From Neofusicoccum parvum (Eukaryota; Ascomycota; Dothideomycetes; Botryosphaeriales; Botryosphaeriaceae), in the NCBI GenBank assembly GCA_020912385.1, contig CP087210.1, forward strand, positions 2,418,001 to 2,482,000: a stretch of DNA of 64,000 nucleotides. Reading direction: 5' to 3'. Shown here piece after piece: positions 45,301-57,751 of the stretch (positions are counted from its first letter, which is position 1; each line of letters starts with the position of its first letter). A model generated the notes under the pieces. It was not told the origin of the DNA, made no database searches, and worked only from the letters and a program-made list of their open reading frames with translations. Position numbers and translations under genes: made by a program.

Positions 45301-45877
45301 CACACCGAAGACGATCCCAAACTTTTATGGTATGAATTGAGTACCGAGATCAGGCAATTTACGGCTCCAAGGAAAACAACATTTTATCGGCGACACTCCA
45401 AGACTCTACCGTCTCCCACGCAGTCTTATGCAATGCAATAAATGCCGGGCCACTGATCCCCATCCCCTGGTTTCCGTTCCAGCCGCCCGGTTGCCCTTCC
45501 CTTCTTCCCAGTTGTCCCAAACCCAATCTCTCAAGATGCAGCAAATTTGAGGCATTTTTGCCTTGCTGTGCGACGAATCCATGTGCTCTTCTCAGGCACG
45601 ACGCTCTGTGACCCCGCCAAGTCGTCCTATAAGAGACCCCTTTCGCTTGGCGCTGAGAGGCTGTGCAGGCCCGCCCACTTCCGACCTTTCCAAATAACCA
45701 ACGAACCACGAAAAAGAGCAAACCTCCATCATTCCGAGGATTAGGCGCCAGGAAAAGTGAACCACACCACAATGCAAGGGCGGAATCATAAGTGGGGGGG
45801 TTTTTTTTTGTTGAGAGAATGAAAAAGAGAAAGAGTCTGCGCTGCGGTCATTGTGGCTATGGTTCTGCAGTATTCGG
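42363..45877. other. 3.5-kb gene-poor region upstream of the Ca2+-ATPase
   Basis: Between the start of the Ca2+-ATPase and the end of the MFS gene. From 42.9 to 44.3 kb the DNA is GC-rich with many overlapping spurious frames; none shows domain or membrane features. From 44.6 to 45.8 kb composition is ordinary. T- and G-runs near 45797-45810 lie just downstream of the MFS stop. I see no gene here, but a non-coding transcript cannot be excluded. Confidence 0.45.
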
Positions 45878-47996
45878 CTATCGCTTCTTGTTGCCGAGGC
45901 GAGGCAGTCTTATGGGAATCAACAGGGTATTGACGATGACGAACAGGACGATTGCTGACGCAAAGACATAGCGGAGGCTGTGCTCATACGCGTGAATAAC
46001 TGCGGTCGATTGCGTTAGCTCGCACCAATACAACCAGGCTGCTGCCTGGAGGGGCTACAGCGAAGCGGAAACCGCGGGAGAGGCAAGTAACGGTTGGGCT
46101 GAGGTGAGCGGAATACTGTGGTCCTAAGTCCGAGGTGCTTACCTTCAATCCGGTGTTCCTTCGTGAGGTCGAAGATAGCACGAACAGATTTCCGAACACG
46201 AAGAATGATCTAGTGAGCACCGTCAGTAATGAAGGATACCTAGCAATTGCACCTCAACAGGGCATTACAACGGGAGAAACTCCGCCTCAACGTACCTGTT
46301 CCTTTTCTGGCCCGGTGACATACTTTTCCAGATCTATGGACAACGCGTTTTGCACAATCAAACTGCTAATAGCAACGCCAAACACCGCACCCAGACTTCT
46401 GAACAGGCTCAGCGTGCTCGTCATCACCGCCTGATCCTCTTTCGTGCTAGTCGCCAGCACCGCCAGCGACGCCGCCGGGAAGGATAGGCCCAAGCCAGTG
46501 CTCACCGGAACGACGAATATCGTCGCAAGCCACGTTGGAATGCCATCCCACATGCTGGTCAAGCAGATGGCGCCGACGAGTGCAATGAGCGAGCCGCCCA
46601 CGATCAACTCCTTCATGCGGCGTGTATAAGTCATGATAAAACCGGAAGACACTCCGCATACCATGATAGCAAGCGAAGGAGCAGCCATGCGGAAGCCGGA
46701 CTGCGCCGCAGAGTCCAGCTTGACGGCTTGGAAGTATAGCGGAGCATTGAAAATGACCGTGTTGCTTCCAATTGCGGAGAAGAAGTTCGAGAAGACGAGG
46801 TTGCCGCGCGGCGCCGTGAAGAGCATGGCTAGCGGCATAACAGGGCGCTCTACCTTACCCTCGACACGGATGAGGAAGTAGCAGGCAATGGCGGAAACGA
46901 TGAGCGAGGTGATGACGAAAGGATGCTCCCATGAGAGCACATTGCCGCCCAGATTGAGCCCCAGGATCATGAAGGCCACTGACGTCGTCAGGAGAAACGA
47001 GCCCATCAGGTCGAACGTTTTGATATGCTCGAAAGCGCTCTTGTCCGAATTTCTGGCCAGATTTGGGCCAAGCGTATCTGGCATGATGAATACAGCAGCC
47101 ATGAGGATGATCAACTGTGCGGGAATCTGTATCCCAAACGTCCACCGCCAACCCAGCGTATCGCACAGAAACCCTCCGAATGCGGCACCGCAAGCCTGTC
47201 CGAGACCAAAGAAAAGGTTGATGTAGGCCTGATAATTTCCACGGATCTCGATTGGCACGAGATCATTTGTCAGGATGGAGCCCATAGCCAGAACACCACC
47301 GGCGCCGAGGCCGCAGAACGCACGGGCAGCGATAAAGCTGACAATGCTCTGAGCGAGTGCGCACCATGCCGTTGTCACAACAAACATGACAAGGGAGAAG
47401 AGATAGATGGGCCGGCGGCCGATTGTGTCGGACACACGAGCCAGCAGAGGCTGGAAGGCAGTAGAGGTAAGAAGAAAGGCGGTGGAGAGCCATGACGCCG
47501 AGTTGGAAGATTTGAAATAAGAGGTTATTACCGGATGGCTTGAGGCCATCAACGTGGAGTCGAAACAGGCTACCTGATTTCTCTCTCAGCAGGATGTCGT
47601 CTACATCAGACCGGGCTCCCAGACTGCGGGCTTGCACGACTATCTGCGGTTTGGTGCCAACAAACTTACAAAGTACTGCAACAAGACTCCTCCGAATATC
47701 AGCCAGAATCTCGTCACACTCACGCCTCCGAGATAGGGAGAGTCGCTCCTCTTGTCGCTCTCGTCCCCAGGCTCAGGCTCTGAGAGTACGGCCTCCTCCG
47801 CACCGGGAGCCAGTCCGAGGCCGTCAGCTGGATGGCTGCTGACCCGACACAGGCCATGATCACGAGACCCATCCTCGGGGCGGGGTTCGCTGGTGTACGA
47901 TGGCGGCTGTGCAGCTCCATTGCTGGTTGCAGCGGCCAGCAGAGGCGTGTGCTCAGAGGCCGGCGCATTTACGTCAGGCGCTCGACTAGAAGACAT
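45878..47996 (-). CDS. MFS transporter, DHA2/vacuolar basic amino-acid type
   Basis: Four exons (minus): 47996-47670, 47573-46296, 46209-46143 and 45999-45878, giving 597 residues. A hydrophilic N-terminal tail of about 90 residues precedes about fourteen hydrophobic segments. MFS motif A reads ARVSDTIGRRP between helices 2 and 3. FDSTLMASSHPVITSYF in the first helix resembles the VBA/Fnx1 branch, whose members move basic amino acids into vacuoles; drug:H+ antiporters are close relatives, so the substrate is uncertain. The two small 3' exons encode a charged connector and the last helix ending LPRLGNKKR. It shares a 456-bp divergent promoter with the amidotransferase gene on its right. Confidence 0.88.
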
Positions 47997-48452
47997 GGCG
48001 GTTTGAGGACGCAGTTCACCGGTGAGAACAGAGAGCGGCGAGGAGAATTTGCGCGCAAGAGGAGACTGCGCGCACTCGCCTCAGCATATAAGCCGCCGCG
48101 TAAGCGAGCTTCACAGTGGCACGGCACAGCAGGCGGGCGCAGATGTCGTGACTGTGACTCTGCTGGATGTCGTCGAAGGGCGCGCTCTGGGCGGCGAGAG
48201 ACTCGGCTGCAAGCTCCCAGCGGCACCAGGCGCTAACCGGGCGGGGACAAAGCCGGTCGGCACGCCATCGTCGGTGGCCTATCAGCGCCGGCTTCGGAGT
48301 GGAAAACACGATAACTGCCATTTGACCATTTGGCCGAGCCCCAGCGATGCCAGCCCTACTGCCAAAATCCAGCCCCTCCGCCGTTGTTACACTTATCGCT
48401 GCTGCATTATTTTTATTCCCGCGTCGCCAGCCCGTTGCTCCCGCCAGAAAAG
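47997..48452. promoter_or_regulatory. Divergent promoter of the MFS and amidotransferase genes
   Basis: A 456-bp bidirectional upstream region with no coding content. The short spacing suggests, but does not show, shared control. Confidence 0.4.
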
Positions 48453-49631
48453 ATGCGTCCCCCGCTCCGGATAGCGGTGCTCGAGTGCGACACCCCGCTG
48501 CCCGACGTCGTCAAGGAGTTTGGCACCTATAGCGACATCTTCGAGGGCCTGCTCAAGGCCGGCGCCGACGCCCTGGGCCAGCCGAGCGTGCTCTCTTCGA
48601 AGGACGGCCTGCAAGTCACCAAGTGGAACGTCGTCGACAACGAAGACTCGTACCCCGCTCTGGACGATGTCGATGCCGTCCTCCTGACTGGATCCAGTGA
48701 GTAGAGACCGCTTTGCCGTTTTGGGCCGGCCGGTGTCGTTTATGGTTGCTTATCGTTCGCCGCACGCAGAGCACAACTCGTTCGACGACAAGCCCTGGAT
48801 CCTGAAGCTTGTCGAGTTCACCAAGAAGGTTCTCGCCCAGGATCGCGTGCGCCTGATTGGCATCTGCTTCGGTCACCAGATCATCGGCCGTGCCTTGGAC
48901 GTTAAGGTTGACAGGAGCGATGCCGGCTGGGAGACGTCGGTCCTGCCTATGAACCTGACGGCGAAAGGCAAGGAAATCTTCAAGCAAGATTCGATTGTAA
49001 GTTCCGCCCCCTGCATGATGAGCGCCGGGAAGGGAAATGCATTGTCAGGCAGTGGATGTGGCCGCCTGAACCCTGCATTCGCATGTACTACGTGGTCAGT
49101 CCGCCAAGTCTGCAAAAGCACATGGAGATTGAGGCATTCGTCCGGATGGGATTTGAGTGGTGCTCAATGCACATTCGCCTCGAGATGAACTCATCAGCCC
49201 TCTATGCATAGGGTGTGAAAGGATGCTGCAACCCCGGCATCGGGAACACAGTTGCAACGGCCATATTTCTTTTGCATGCTCCCCAAGCCCGGTAATCTCT
49301 GCAACATCCAGCTAGGCGCCCCGCTCATGAAGGCCTGCAGAACATCCACCAGATGCATCGCGACATCGTCTACGAATATCCTCCGGGCGTGGAGCCGCTC
49401 GGGCACTCGCCGCGCTGCGAGGTGCAGGGCATGTACGCCAAAGGGCGGCTGATCACGGTGCAGGGCCACCCGGAGTTCAACGAGAAGATCATGGTGGTGA
49501 TCCTGGGGGCGCGGCGCGAGCAGGGCATCTTTGACGAGGAGCTGTACAAGGACTCGATGGGGCGGGCGCCGCTCCCGCACGACGGGGTGGTTATTTCGCA
49601 GGCCTTCCTCCGATTCCTGCTCGAGGACTAG
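48453..49631 (+). CDS. Class I glutamine amidotransferase-like protein
   Basis: Exons 48453-48696, 48770-48996 and 49341-49631 give 253 residues, the usual size of stand-alone fungal GATase1-like proteins (yeast YLR126C type). The nucleophile elbow reads GICFGHQII and the catalytic His/Glu region is QGHPEF, so Cys, His and Glu of the triad are all present. These proteins hydrolyse a gamma-glutamyl or related amide; the physiological substrate is not known. The second intron is long (344 nt) and includes a short stretch that could be a cryptic or alternative exon. Joining 48996 directly to 49341 preserves frame and gives DSINIHQMHRDIV, consistent with relatives. Confidence 0.85.
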
Positions 49632-50398
49632 CGGTTTCGCATTGGGTAGGGCAGACAAACAGTAGAGTGCAAAATGGCTCGGCCAGGCCCGGTGGGCTGC
49701 GCGCGGCGCAATTATTGCCAATGTTTCAAGGAAGCGCACGGGAGATGATGTCAGTTGGCCGATTGCCTCGCATTTGGCGGCCTCGCGTGCTGCGATGGGG
49801 CCCGCGAGTCGCCCCCTTTGTCACCTCGCCTGCCCTTTTCTGCACGCCCCTTGTCTGCGGCGTTTCGAAATCGGCGCTGGCCGCGTCCAAGGGCCGGCCT
49901 GCTCGCGCGCAGCCAGCGCGCAGCCCGCTAGCGGAGCGCGAGCGCGCGGCCGCCAGTCGACGGGCGGCATGCGCGACGGCCGCTGTCCGATCCGGCCAAG
50001 CGTGACAAGCTCCGGGAGTGTGTCGAGGTGCAGCATTCGCTGCCGCAGCGGCCGTTGTGAGTCGCCGGAGCGTGGCGTCGATCGCGCCCAGACACCCAGA
50101 ATAGCGAGGGCGGGCCCTCCTTGGCAGAGCGTACGCGTACGCCATCCTGCGCCCAGCGGCGAGCGGCCTAGAGGTGCTGTAATCTTGCGTATCTCGCCCT
50201 CTCCACATTCTCTCCACCCTCTATCGCGCCCTGTGCTCCCGCAGCCAACTCCTAATCTCGCCTGTCACTCGCTCCTCGCCGCGGCCGTCGTCCTAATTTT
50301 CTTGTGCCTGGTGCCATGTCCACTCGCTGCCAGCCAACCACCTCTGCATAGCCGCCGCTGTACCCCAAGCACCCGCCGCACCGCAAGCAAACCTCCAG
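49632..50398. other. GC-rich upstream region of the apyrase gene
   Basis: 767 bp, GC-rich from 49.7 to 50.15 kb, pyrimidine-rich near 50.2-50.3 kb. No coding content beyond spurious frames. Confidence 0.45.
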
Positions 50399-52733
50399 AT
50401 GGGCAAGTGTGCGTCTACGCCCTCCGCATTCTGCCCCGCGAGCCACTCACTGACGTTCCGCAGGGAGATATGGCGTCATTCTGGATGCTGGGTCGTCGGT
50501 GAGTGCGCTCTGCCAGCGACTGCGACAGCCGCGTCGCCGGACAGTCTGCTTACATCTCGTGTTATCAGGGGACCCGCGTCTACACCTACAGATGGCTCAA
50601 CCCCTCGAGAGCGCGCGTCGAGGCCACCGACGCCGAATTGAGGCGCCTGCCGAAGCTGAATACGAAGAAGGAGTGGACACATAAGATCCACCCAGGTATG
50701 ACGTCGCCCAGGCTCCTGCAGACTGGCAGCCCGCTTATTTGCGCCGCGCGACAGGAATATCGACTTTCGGCGAAACTCCCGAGAACGTTGGCCCCGATCA
50801 CCTGCAACAGCTTTTCGATCATGCGCTCGAGGTCGTGCCCGCCGAGGAGGTTGAGAACACTCCGTTGTTCCTCCTCGCGACCGCCGGCATGCGCCTGCTG
50901 CCCGAAACCCAGCGCAGCGCCGTCCTGAACGAGATCTGCGCCTACGCCCGCGAAAACACGAAATTCCAGCTGCCCGACTGCGACCTGCACATCCAGGTGA
51001 TTCCCGGAGAGACCGAGGGTCTGTACGGCTGGGTCGCTGCGAATTATCTCCTCGGCGGATTCGACGCCCCGCAAGACCATGACCACGGAAAAGGGCACCA
51101 CACATACGGATTCCTGGATATGGGCGGAGCCTCGGCGCAGATCGCATTCGCGCCGAATGCGACAGAGGCCGAGAAGCACGCCAACGACCTTAAGCTCTTG
51201 CGCATGCGGACTCTCAACGGTTCGCCTCTGGAGTACCAGGTCTTCGTTACTACGTGGTTGGGGTTTGGGGTCAACGAAGCGAGGAGGCGGTACGTTGAGG
51301 CGTTGTTGGAAGCTTCGCCTGAAGCCAAGGAACTCCCGGATCCCTGCGTCCCCGAAGGCCTCCAGGTAACGGCGAAGGGAAAGCCCGTTGAACCAGACTC
51401 TGATGAGGAAAAGGGCCTGCAGCCCCATCTTATCGGCACTGCCAAGTTCACAGAGTGCTTGAGCAAGACGTTTCCACTTCTCGACAAGGATGCGCCTTGC
51501 CCCGATGCGCCGTGCCTTTTGCATGGTGTCCACGTTCCCGCGATCGATTTCGACGTAAATCACTTCGTCGGAGTGTCGGAATACTGGCATACAACACACG
51601 AAATCTTCGAGATGGGCCACAAGGACAAGGCGTACGATTTCAAGACCTACCAAGAGAGAGTGAATGAGTTCTGCAGTAAGCCGTGGGCGGAAATAGAAGA
51701 CGGCATCAACAAGCACCAGTGGGGCAAGAAGGTGGATGAGAGTACTGCTCTGGAAGTTTGCTTCAAGGCCTCGTGGCTTATCAACGTCCTGCATGATGGC
51801 ATTGGAGTTCCCCGGGCTGGCCTCGAAGAAATGAAGCCAGGAATCAACGGCACCAAGGCAGTCCTCGACAAGACCAAGGAGAAGGGATACCGCGATCCCT
51901 TCCAGGCAGTCAACAAAATCGACGGTACTGAAGTCAGCTGGACGCTCGGCAAGATGGTTCTGTATGCTGCTAGCCAGGTTGAATCCGAACCAGAGGCGTT
52001 GGCTGTTGGATTCGGCAGCAACAAGCCTGGGATTCCCTCAGACTTCCAGTATGCTGGCGGCAAGTTCAGCAGTCTGCCGGGCGATCTGGAGGAAGAGTTG
52101 GAAGACTGGACTGAGACACTATTCACGGATTCGCCGCGCCGCATTCCGGGCTTCATTCTCTTCATGTTTATCGTCTTGTTCGCCCTCTATTTCCTCTGCG
52201 GCCGTGATCGCCGTAGCAAGATTACTCGGAAACTCTTCTCACGAGGCTCTCCGTCCTCGAAACGTAGACAGTCGGGCCCTGGCGCGGGTCTCGGATTGGG
52301 TGGAAAGCTGTTCTCCCGCAACAGCAGCAGCCCATCTTACGAGCGCGTTCTCGAGAGCGGTGTCGACGACTTCGAGCTGGAGAATGCCGAGGGCATGGAC
52401 TCATATCACTCGGATTCCAGCAGCGATGGAAGCCACAGCAAGGTTGGGGCCACCTCTGGGTGGGCCACTCCACAGCTCACAAGACTGCCTGGCGGTAGCA
52501 AATTCGACCTGGGACCCGGATACTTCGACACCATTGTTGCACAAGGACAAGGCCTCGGTCTCGTGCCACCATACGCGGGCAACGCTATGGAGCGCGGCGG
52601 CCTGATGGCGCGCGTGGACTCTCGAGAACGACTCACGGCCATGGGCGCAGTGGGCAGATCGAGGAGTCGCAACGGAAGTCCGGTCCGAGGAAGGAGTCCG
52701 CTCATGACTCCTCTCAAGGAGTCTGTCGACTGA
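50399..52733 (+). CDS. YND1: Golgi apyrase, GDA1/CD39 family (YND1-like)
   Basis: Exons 50399-50408, 50464-50498, 50569-50695 and 50755-52733 give 716 residues. The first exon is 10 nt (MGK plus one base). This start restores the family N-terminus MGKWRYGVILDAGSSGTR. Apyrase conserved regions are all visible: DAGSSGTR (ACR1), ATAGMR (ACR2), GETEGLYGW (ACR3) and DMGGASAQIAF (ACR4). One membrane helix lies near residue 522 (GFILFMFIVLFALYFL), followed by a cytosolic tail of about 180 residues rich in Ser and Gly. The enzyme hydrolyses nucleoside di- and triphosphates in the Golgi lumen, supporting glycosylation by removing UDP/GDP. The single C-terminal anchor distinguishes YND1 from GDA1. A 402-codon antisense frame is a shadow. 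Confidence 0.94.
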
Positions 52734-54504
52734 TCGATTGGCAGGCCGCTGTGCACGTGTTTCTTTTACACTTCGCTTGTTTATGCAGGGCGTTTCAGGT
52801 TGACTGAATATCTCTCTTTGAGGGGTTTGTTTCGCAAAGGCGCTTATGCAAAAAGATGCTGGGATAGCTGGGAATGGCGTCATACTTCCCCGCTGCATGC
52901 ATACACTGTGCGCGAGATGGGAGGGGGATTTGTTTCACAAAGTCGGTGTTTCTTTTTCAAACAAGGCTGACGGAGGCCCGGTACGCTTTAATGACCCCCG
53001 CCAAAGCGCTGATCTATTTCTGCTTCATCTTCATCCTTTTCCCCTTCCTTAGCCAATACTCATCCGTCGGACGGGAGGAAGGAAGTTTCTGCGAGAATTG
53101 TTTTCCTTTTCTTTGGACGGAGCGGCTGTGCCGTTTTCCTCGTCGATGATGTGTGTATTTAGAGAGATGAGCTCGAGTCAAGATCGCTCACGTAGCATGT
53201 TTAATGAACACTAGAGATACGCCAAGACTACTTCGATCTTTCCTCAGTTCGGTGTGCTGCCTCGATCCGTTTGTTCCGCCCTTAATGCCGTGTTTGTCTC
53301 ATATCCCTACTTGAACACGACCGCCGGGCCGCCGTCTCGCACAAAGAGGGGTTCAACACAGGTCTAGCAAGGAAGAGTATGCATGGTGCCGATCATTTCC
53401 CGACGGCCTGAATATCAGCAGAAGCTGTAGCCGATGGACACGAGGTTGGCTCGAAAAGTACTGCAATGTGTTCACACAGGGGCAATTGAGGCACTCCTGC
53501 GGACGGGTTTGACATCCTTCCACCATAAATTCACATACGAACGAATGCTTCAACTACCTTTAAAAGTGTGAGCGTGTTGCAATACTTTCCGGGCCGACCT
53601 TATAGTGCGCCAGAAACGGAGCTCCTCAATAGGATTGATGCTCTAATGTAAGATAGAGATTCCGAGCGGGGAATTTCTTGAACACACTGATGACGGGGAG
53701 GATGGACAACCTGGGCGGTGCGGATCTCTTAGGTACTGTGGGTATAACTTGGAAAGCATCGCAATGTACTCGTATACTCGTATGGGCAATCCCGACATCC
53801 GTCTGAACGCGAAAGAACACTTCAATCCCGCCGGACTGTTTCTCCTTGTGGCAATAGAGCAAGGCCCGAACTCGTCGGCCGCTCATGCCGGCCTGTCTCA
53901 CGCTCCTTGCACGGCATATGCAGATGTTCCTCATGCCGTTTGGAAACAAGCCGCCACCGCAGCAGCGTGCATGCCGTTCCCTGCACGGGCTGGCGCTAGG
54001 GCTGCGTTGGGCTGAACCCCTCCTTCGGCGGGACGCGTGTGTTGCGGACAGCCCTGACGAACAGCAGTGGCAGCAGCCGCCCGGTCGCGCGCGGCTAACC
54101 CACCACATGCCTCTGGCAGAGACGCCGTAAACAAATACATCATCGCCATTCTCACCCTCCCCCCACCAACCAACGAACCAACCCACGCGTCGGCGCGTCG
54201 CACCATCGATCCTCCGCTCCAGCCGGCGAGACAGCCACGCAGATCAAGACCGCGTCAACAACACAGCCGGCCGGAGGGACGCCGTCCGAGTTCGAAGGGT
54301 TCCTTGCTGCGCATCATACGGGCGACCTGCCTGCGCACCTCCGCCGCGTGCCGCCCACTCGCCCTCGCCGCTTCGCGCGCCGGAAACGATTCACCACCCC
54401 CACCACCAACACCGCTGCCGCCGGCCGAGACCACCCGCCTCTGACCTGCCCCGCCGATCCATCGAGACGGCCGCCGAAGCACGCCATACACGCGCACATC
54501 CAAC
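52734..54504. other. Intergenic region
   Basis: 1.77 kb between the apyrase stop and DAD1. The part near 54.2-54.5 kb is the GC-rich leader region of DAD1. No credible gene is present. Confidence 0.5.
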
Positions 54505-55318
54505 ATGCCCACCGGCAACGGCACCAACAACGGCGGGGACGGCACCAAGACGTACTTCGAGCAGCAGCGGGAGATGCTGGTGGGCGAAGTGGCACAAAAC
54601 CTCGAGGCCGTGCTGCAGAACATCAACAAGCTAAACCGAAGCCTGGAAGGCGTTATCGCTGTGAGTCTCTCTATATTTGGTGAAACGCTTTTTCTACCGC
54701 AGTTTCGGGTCTCGCGCTGTCGGATGTTATTTCATCCTTTATCTATATAAAAAGTTCTTCGGCGTTGGTTGTTGGGCTGGCCGCAGTGCGGCGTGGGTTT
54801 CAAGTTTTTCGGTCTCTCGGGTTGAAGGAATTCAAGTGTCCGGGAGGGTGAATTCTACAAGCAGGGAGAGCGTTACCGGGAGGGTGAGTAGGAGGCAGGG
54901 GGAGAGGAGTGCTGTCTTGGTTACCCGCTCGTTAGGTGTTGCGGCTGAGCAGTGGTGGTGGTGGGGGATGGGACGGGGCAGTGCAGGGCTGAGTTATCGC
55001 TCTCAACCCACACCCACACCGAGTGGGTCCGCTTTCTCCCGGGCTTAGCCGTGGACAGCCACTATCTTTCAGCTCGGCGTGGTCTTCGTATCTCTTTCGG
55101 CGTTTTGTTTGCGTCATCATTGAGCTTTACTAAATCCGAGCGATGCTGACTCTTCTACTTGTGAACAGGTTGGCAACGAGTTCGGCTCTGTTGAGGCTCT
55201 ATGGTCGCAGTTCGAGAACGTCATGGCCAGAGACCCGAATGCTGCTGCTACTGAGACTCACGAGGAGGGCGAGCAGGGTGCAGATGACACTACGGTCCTG
55301 CAGGATGAGAAGCCTTAG
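54505..55318 (+). CDS. DAD1: DASH complex subunit DAD1
   Basis: Exons 54505-54660 and 55169-55318 give 101 residues. The conserved core [31 protein letters not shown] and [19 protein letters not shown] identifies Dad1, a subunit of the DASH/Dam1 ring that couples kinetochores to spindle microtubules. The N-terminal 15 residues are Gly/Asn-rich and the C-terminal tail is acidic. The intron is 508 nt, about ten times the size of most introns in this window. Its position, between VIA and VGNEF inside the core, leaves no doubt about the join. Confidence 0.95.
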
Positions 55319-55915
55319 AGTGATAGACAAGGTTTTTTCCTTGAACGAGCAGGCCAGCAAGAGGACTGCACAAAATGATACCCAATACTTTCACGTTTTC
55401 AAGAAGAACAGCCAATTGTGTGTGTTTGCATCGAATTTCTCTAGGAGACGGGGTCAATAACAACACCCGGAAGGAAATTACAGGAGTAAAGAGATAAAGA
55501 AGGAAAAACCGCAGAGCATCGCTGGCAGTAGGACCCCCATATAGGAAATAGGAAAGGGAATAAGGAAATACAAAGCTACTATCACAATAGAACGCCGTGA
55601 TGAATGCCCTCCCAAAAAGTCGAAGAAAAGGAAACCATAATTATGCATCATGAACCCTCGATCATAGCAAGGAAAAGAGATGCGGTCTTCTTTGTCCGAC
55701 GGGACGAAGGAGAGGCTACAGCAGCTCAACTCATGATCACGTCCGTCGCTCATCAGTTCAGTGTCCAGTCCCAAACCAATACCAATTCCCACCCTTGATG
55801 CCTTCCCGCCCAGCGTTCGTTCATCGCGGTCATGTCCTGTTTGCATACGTGTACGCTCGAAATAGTTTTAGTGTGTTGAATCGTAAACGCTCGTATGCCC
55901 GTGTTAGAGAGGAGC
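55319..55915. other. Convergent 3' intergenic region
   Basis: 597 bp between the convergent DAD1 and RHO4-type genes. No genes or distinct elements. Confidence 0.5.
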
Positions 55916-56861
55916 TTAGAGGATCTTGCATCTGCTCTTCTTGGGCTTCCGTCCGCCGAACGGAGGCGGGCCAGAGCCGCCGGGGCGGCCTTCTCTGCTC
56001 GCGGGCTTCCACTCGTCGCCGACGGCCATGGTGACGGCAGCGTCGAAGATGTCGTCAACGCCATCCATCTCCTTACTGGAGCACTCCATGTAGGTGGCGT
56101 TCATCTTCTTGGCAACAGTGCGCCCCTGGTCCGGCGTCACGGGCGTCAGGCCCTGGGTTTTCAGGAGCTCGATGCAGGTTCTCTTGTGGCGGAGGTCGGA
56201 CTTGAGTCCGAGCAGGATGATGGGCGTTGTGGGGCAGAAGTGGAGAACCTCGGGGTACCACTGATGGCATGACTGTGAGCGTTTATGCCTCAATGCGTCG
56301 GATTGAAGGAGAAGCTTACCTTGTCCATCACGTTCTCGAGGGAGTTCGGGCAGTCGATGGCGAAGCAGACGAATAGCAGGTCGGTCTCTGGGTAGGACAG
56401 CGGGCGTAGACGGTCGTACTCCTCCTGGCCAGCAGTGTCCCACAGGGCCAACTCGACCATCTTGCCGGTGGGAGGGTGCGGCGTGTGGGTAATGTAGTTC
56501 TCGAACACCGTGGGGACATATTTCTGAGGGCTGTCAGCCGGTGGTGTCTCTACCGGAGGCGCACACGCAAACTCACCTCCGGGAAGTAGCCCTGGCTGTA
56601 GCTGATCAGGAGACAGGTCTTGCCGCAGCCACCATCGCCGACGACAACCAGCTTCTTGGACCACGCTGGAGGCTCGGTGACGTTGGTGCCGATGGAGCCG
56701 CCGCCGCTGCGGTTGGACAGGTTGGAGCCGACGGTGCCATTGCTATTCCGATGGCTGTGCGCACGGTTGGGCCTGCGCGAGACGGAAATGGGGGTGGCTG
56801 GCAGCTTCTCCGAGTTCTTGCGACGGAGGTAGTCGTAGTTCTGGGTGGCCTGGACCGCCAT
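55916..56861 (-). CDS. RHO4: Rho-family GTPase, RHO4 type
   Basis: Exons 56861-56577, 56523-56320 and 56260-55916 give 277 residues. GTPase motifs are G1 [11 protein letters not shown]2 [10 protein letters not shown]3 [15 protein letters not shown]4 LGLKSDL and G5 ECSSKE, with the Rho insert helix region present. An N-terminal extension of about 70 residues, basic and Ser/Asn-rich, is characteristic of Rho4 rather than Rho1, Cdc42 or Rac. The C-terminus KKSRCKIL is a polybasic CaaX box with Leu last, predicting geranylgeranylation and plasma-membrane or septal targeting. Rho4 in moulds controls septation and actin ring formation. G4 has LKSD instead of the commoner TKxD. It shares a divergent upstream region with the LCB3-like gene. 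Confidence 0.93.
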
Positions 56862-57751
56862 GGTGGTGGTGGAGGATGTTCTGGAGAGCCGGTTGCGGAT
56901 AGCGGCGGTACAGCGGCGCGACGGTCGGTGGTAGCGAGGTCGAGGGCGGCTGGAGTGGTGACAGCGACGCGGGTGGGCGATCGGGCGGTATCAATATGGA
57001 CAGCGAAGAGTTTAAAGCAGCGCGCACGCACTGGGGGAGTTGTTGTTGGGAGGGATGTCTCGGCTCAGGCGTCGAATGGGCGATGAGCAGCTATGTAGTG
57101 CGGGTGGGCCAGGCCGGGCGGGCAGGACTGGCCTTAGGGCGTGGTGTTGACCGTGGCGTCGGCCCAGCAACACTCGCGGCCGCCCTGCCCGCCGCCGCTC
57201 GCACGCCGCAGAGCCCCCACCGCGCCAGCCCTGAGCCTGCGATGACGCGCGCCCACGCTCGCAGCCGGCAGCGTGCAGCCTCGCGCCTCGAGTCGCCCGC
57301 CGCCCAGCCGGCCGCCAGCCAGGCACCGCCGCCGTCCAAGGCAGCGCTGGCGTGAGGCCCTCGTGCCCAGGCAGCGCGTCCGTGCGACGGATACACGTAC
57401 GTCACTGTCGACACCGCTTGACGGACGCACGAGTCGGGGGCGGACAGCGCGCACGATCTCTGGAGGACCAGCCCCATGCAGGGCGCGCGCGGCGGCGCCA
57501 GTCGCGCGGCCGTCCCCTGAGCGCGATCGCACGGCAGGCGCGCGCGAGGCTGGCCGCTGCACCGTCGGTCGGCTTGTCCGACACGCTGCGCGGCGCGCGC
57601 CTTGGCCGTCGGCGAGTCGGCAGCCGCCCAGTCGCCGCTGGAGCCCCCACACCGCCCGGGCATGACGCGGGAGATCGCTCGACACCTCAATCTCGACGTC
57701 TGCCCAAAGTCACTCGCCCTCCCAGACCCACCCCAGCCACGCCTGACCTAT
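56862..57751. promoter_or_regulatory. Divergent GC-rich promoter of the RHO4 and LCB3-like genes
   Basis: 890 bp, strongly GC-rich at 57.1-57.7 kb, open in most frames on both strands but without family signatures. I treat it as regulatory DNA. Confidence 0.45.

Noticed and set aside
50586..51794. A 402-codon minus-strand frame opposite the apyrase gene
   Set aside because: The plus strand carries all four apyrase conserved regions; the minus frame is incidental.
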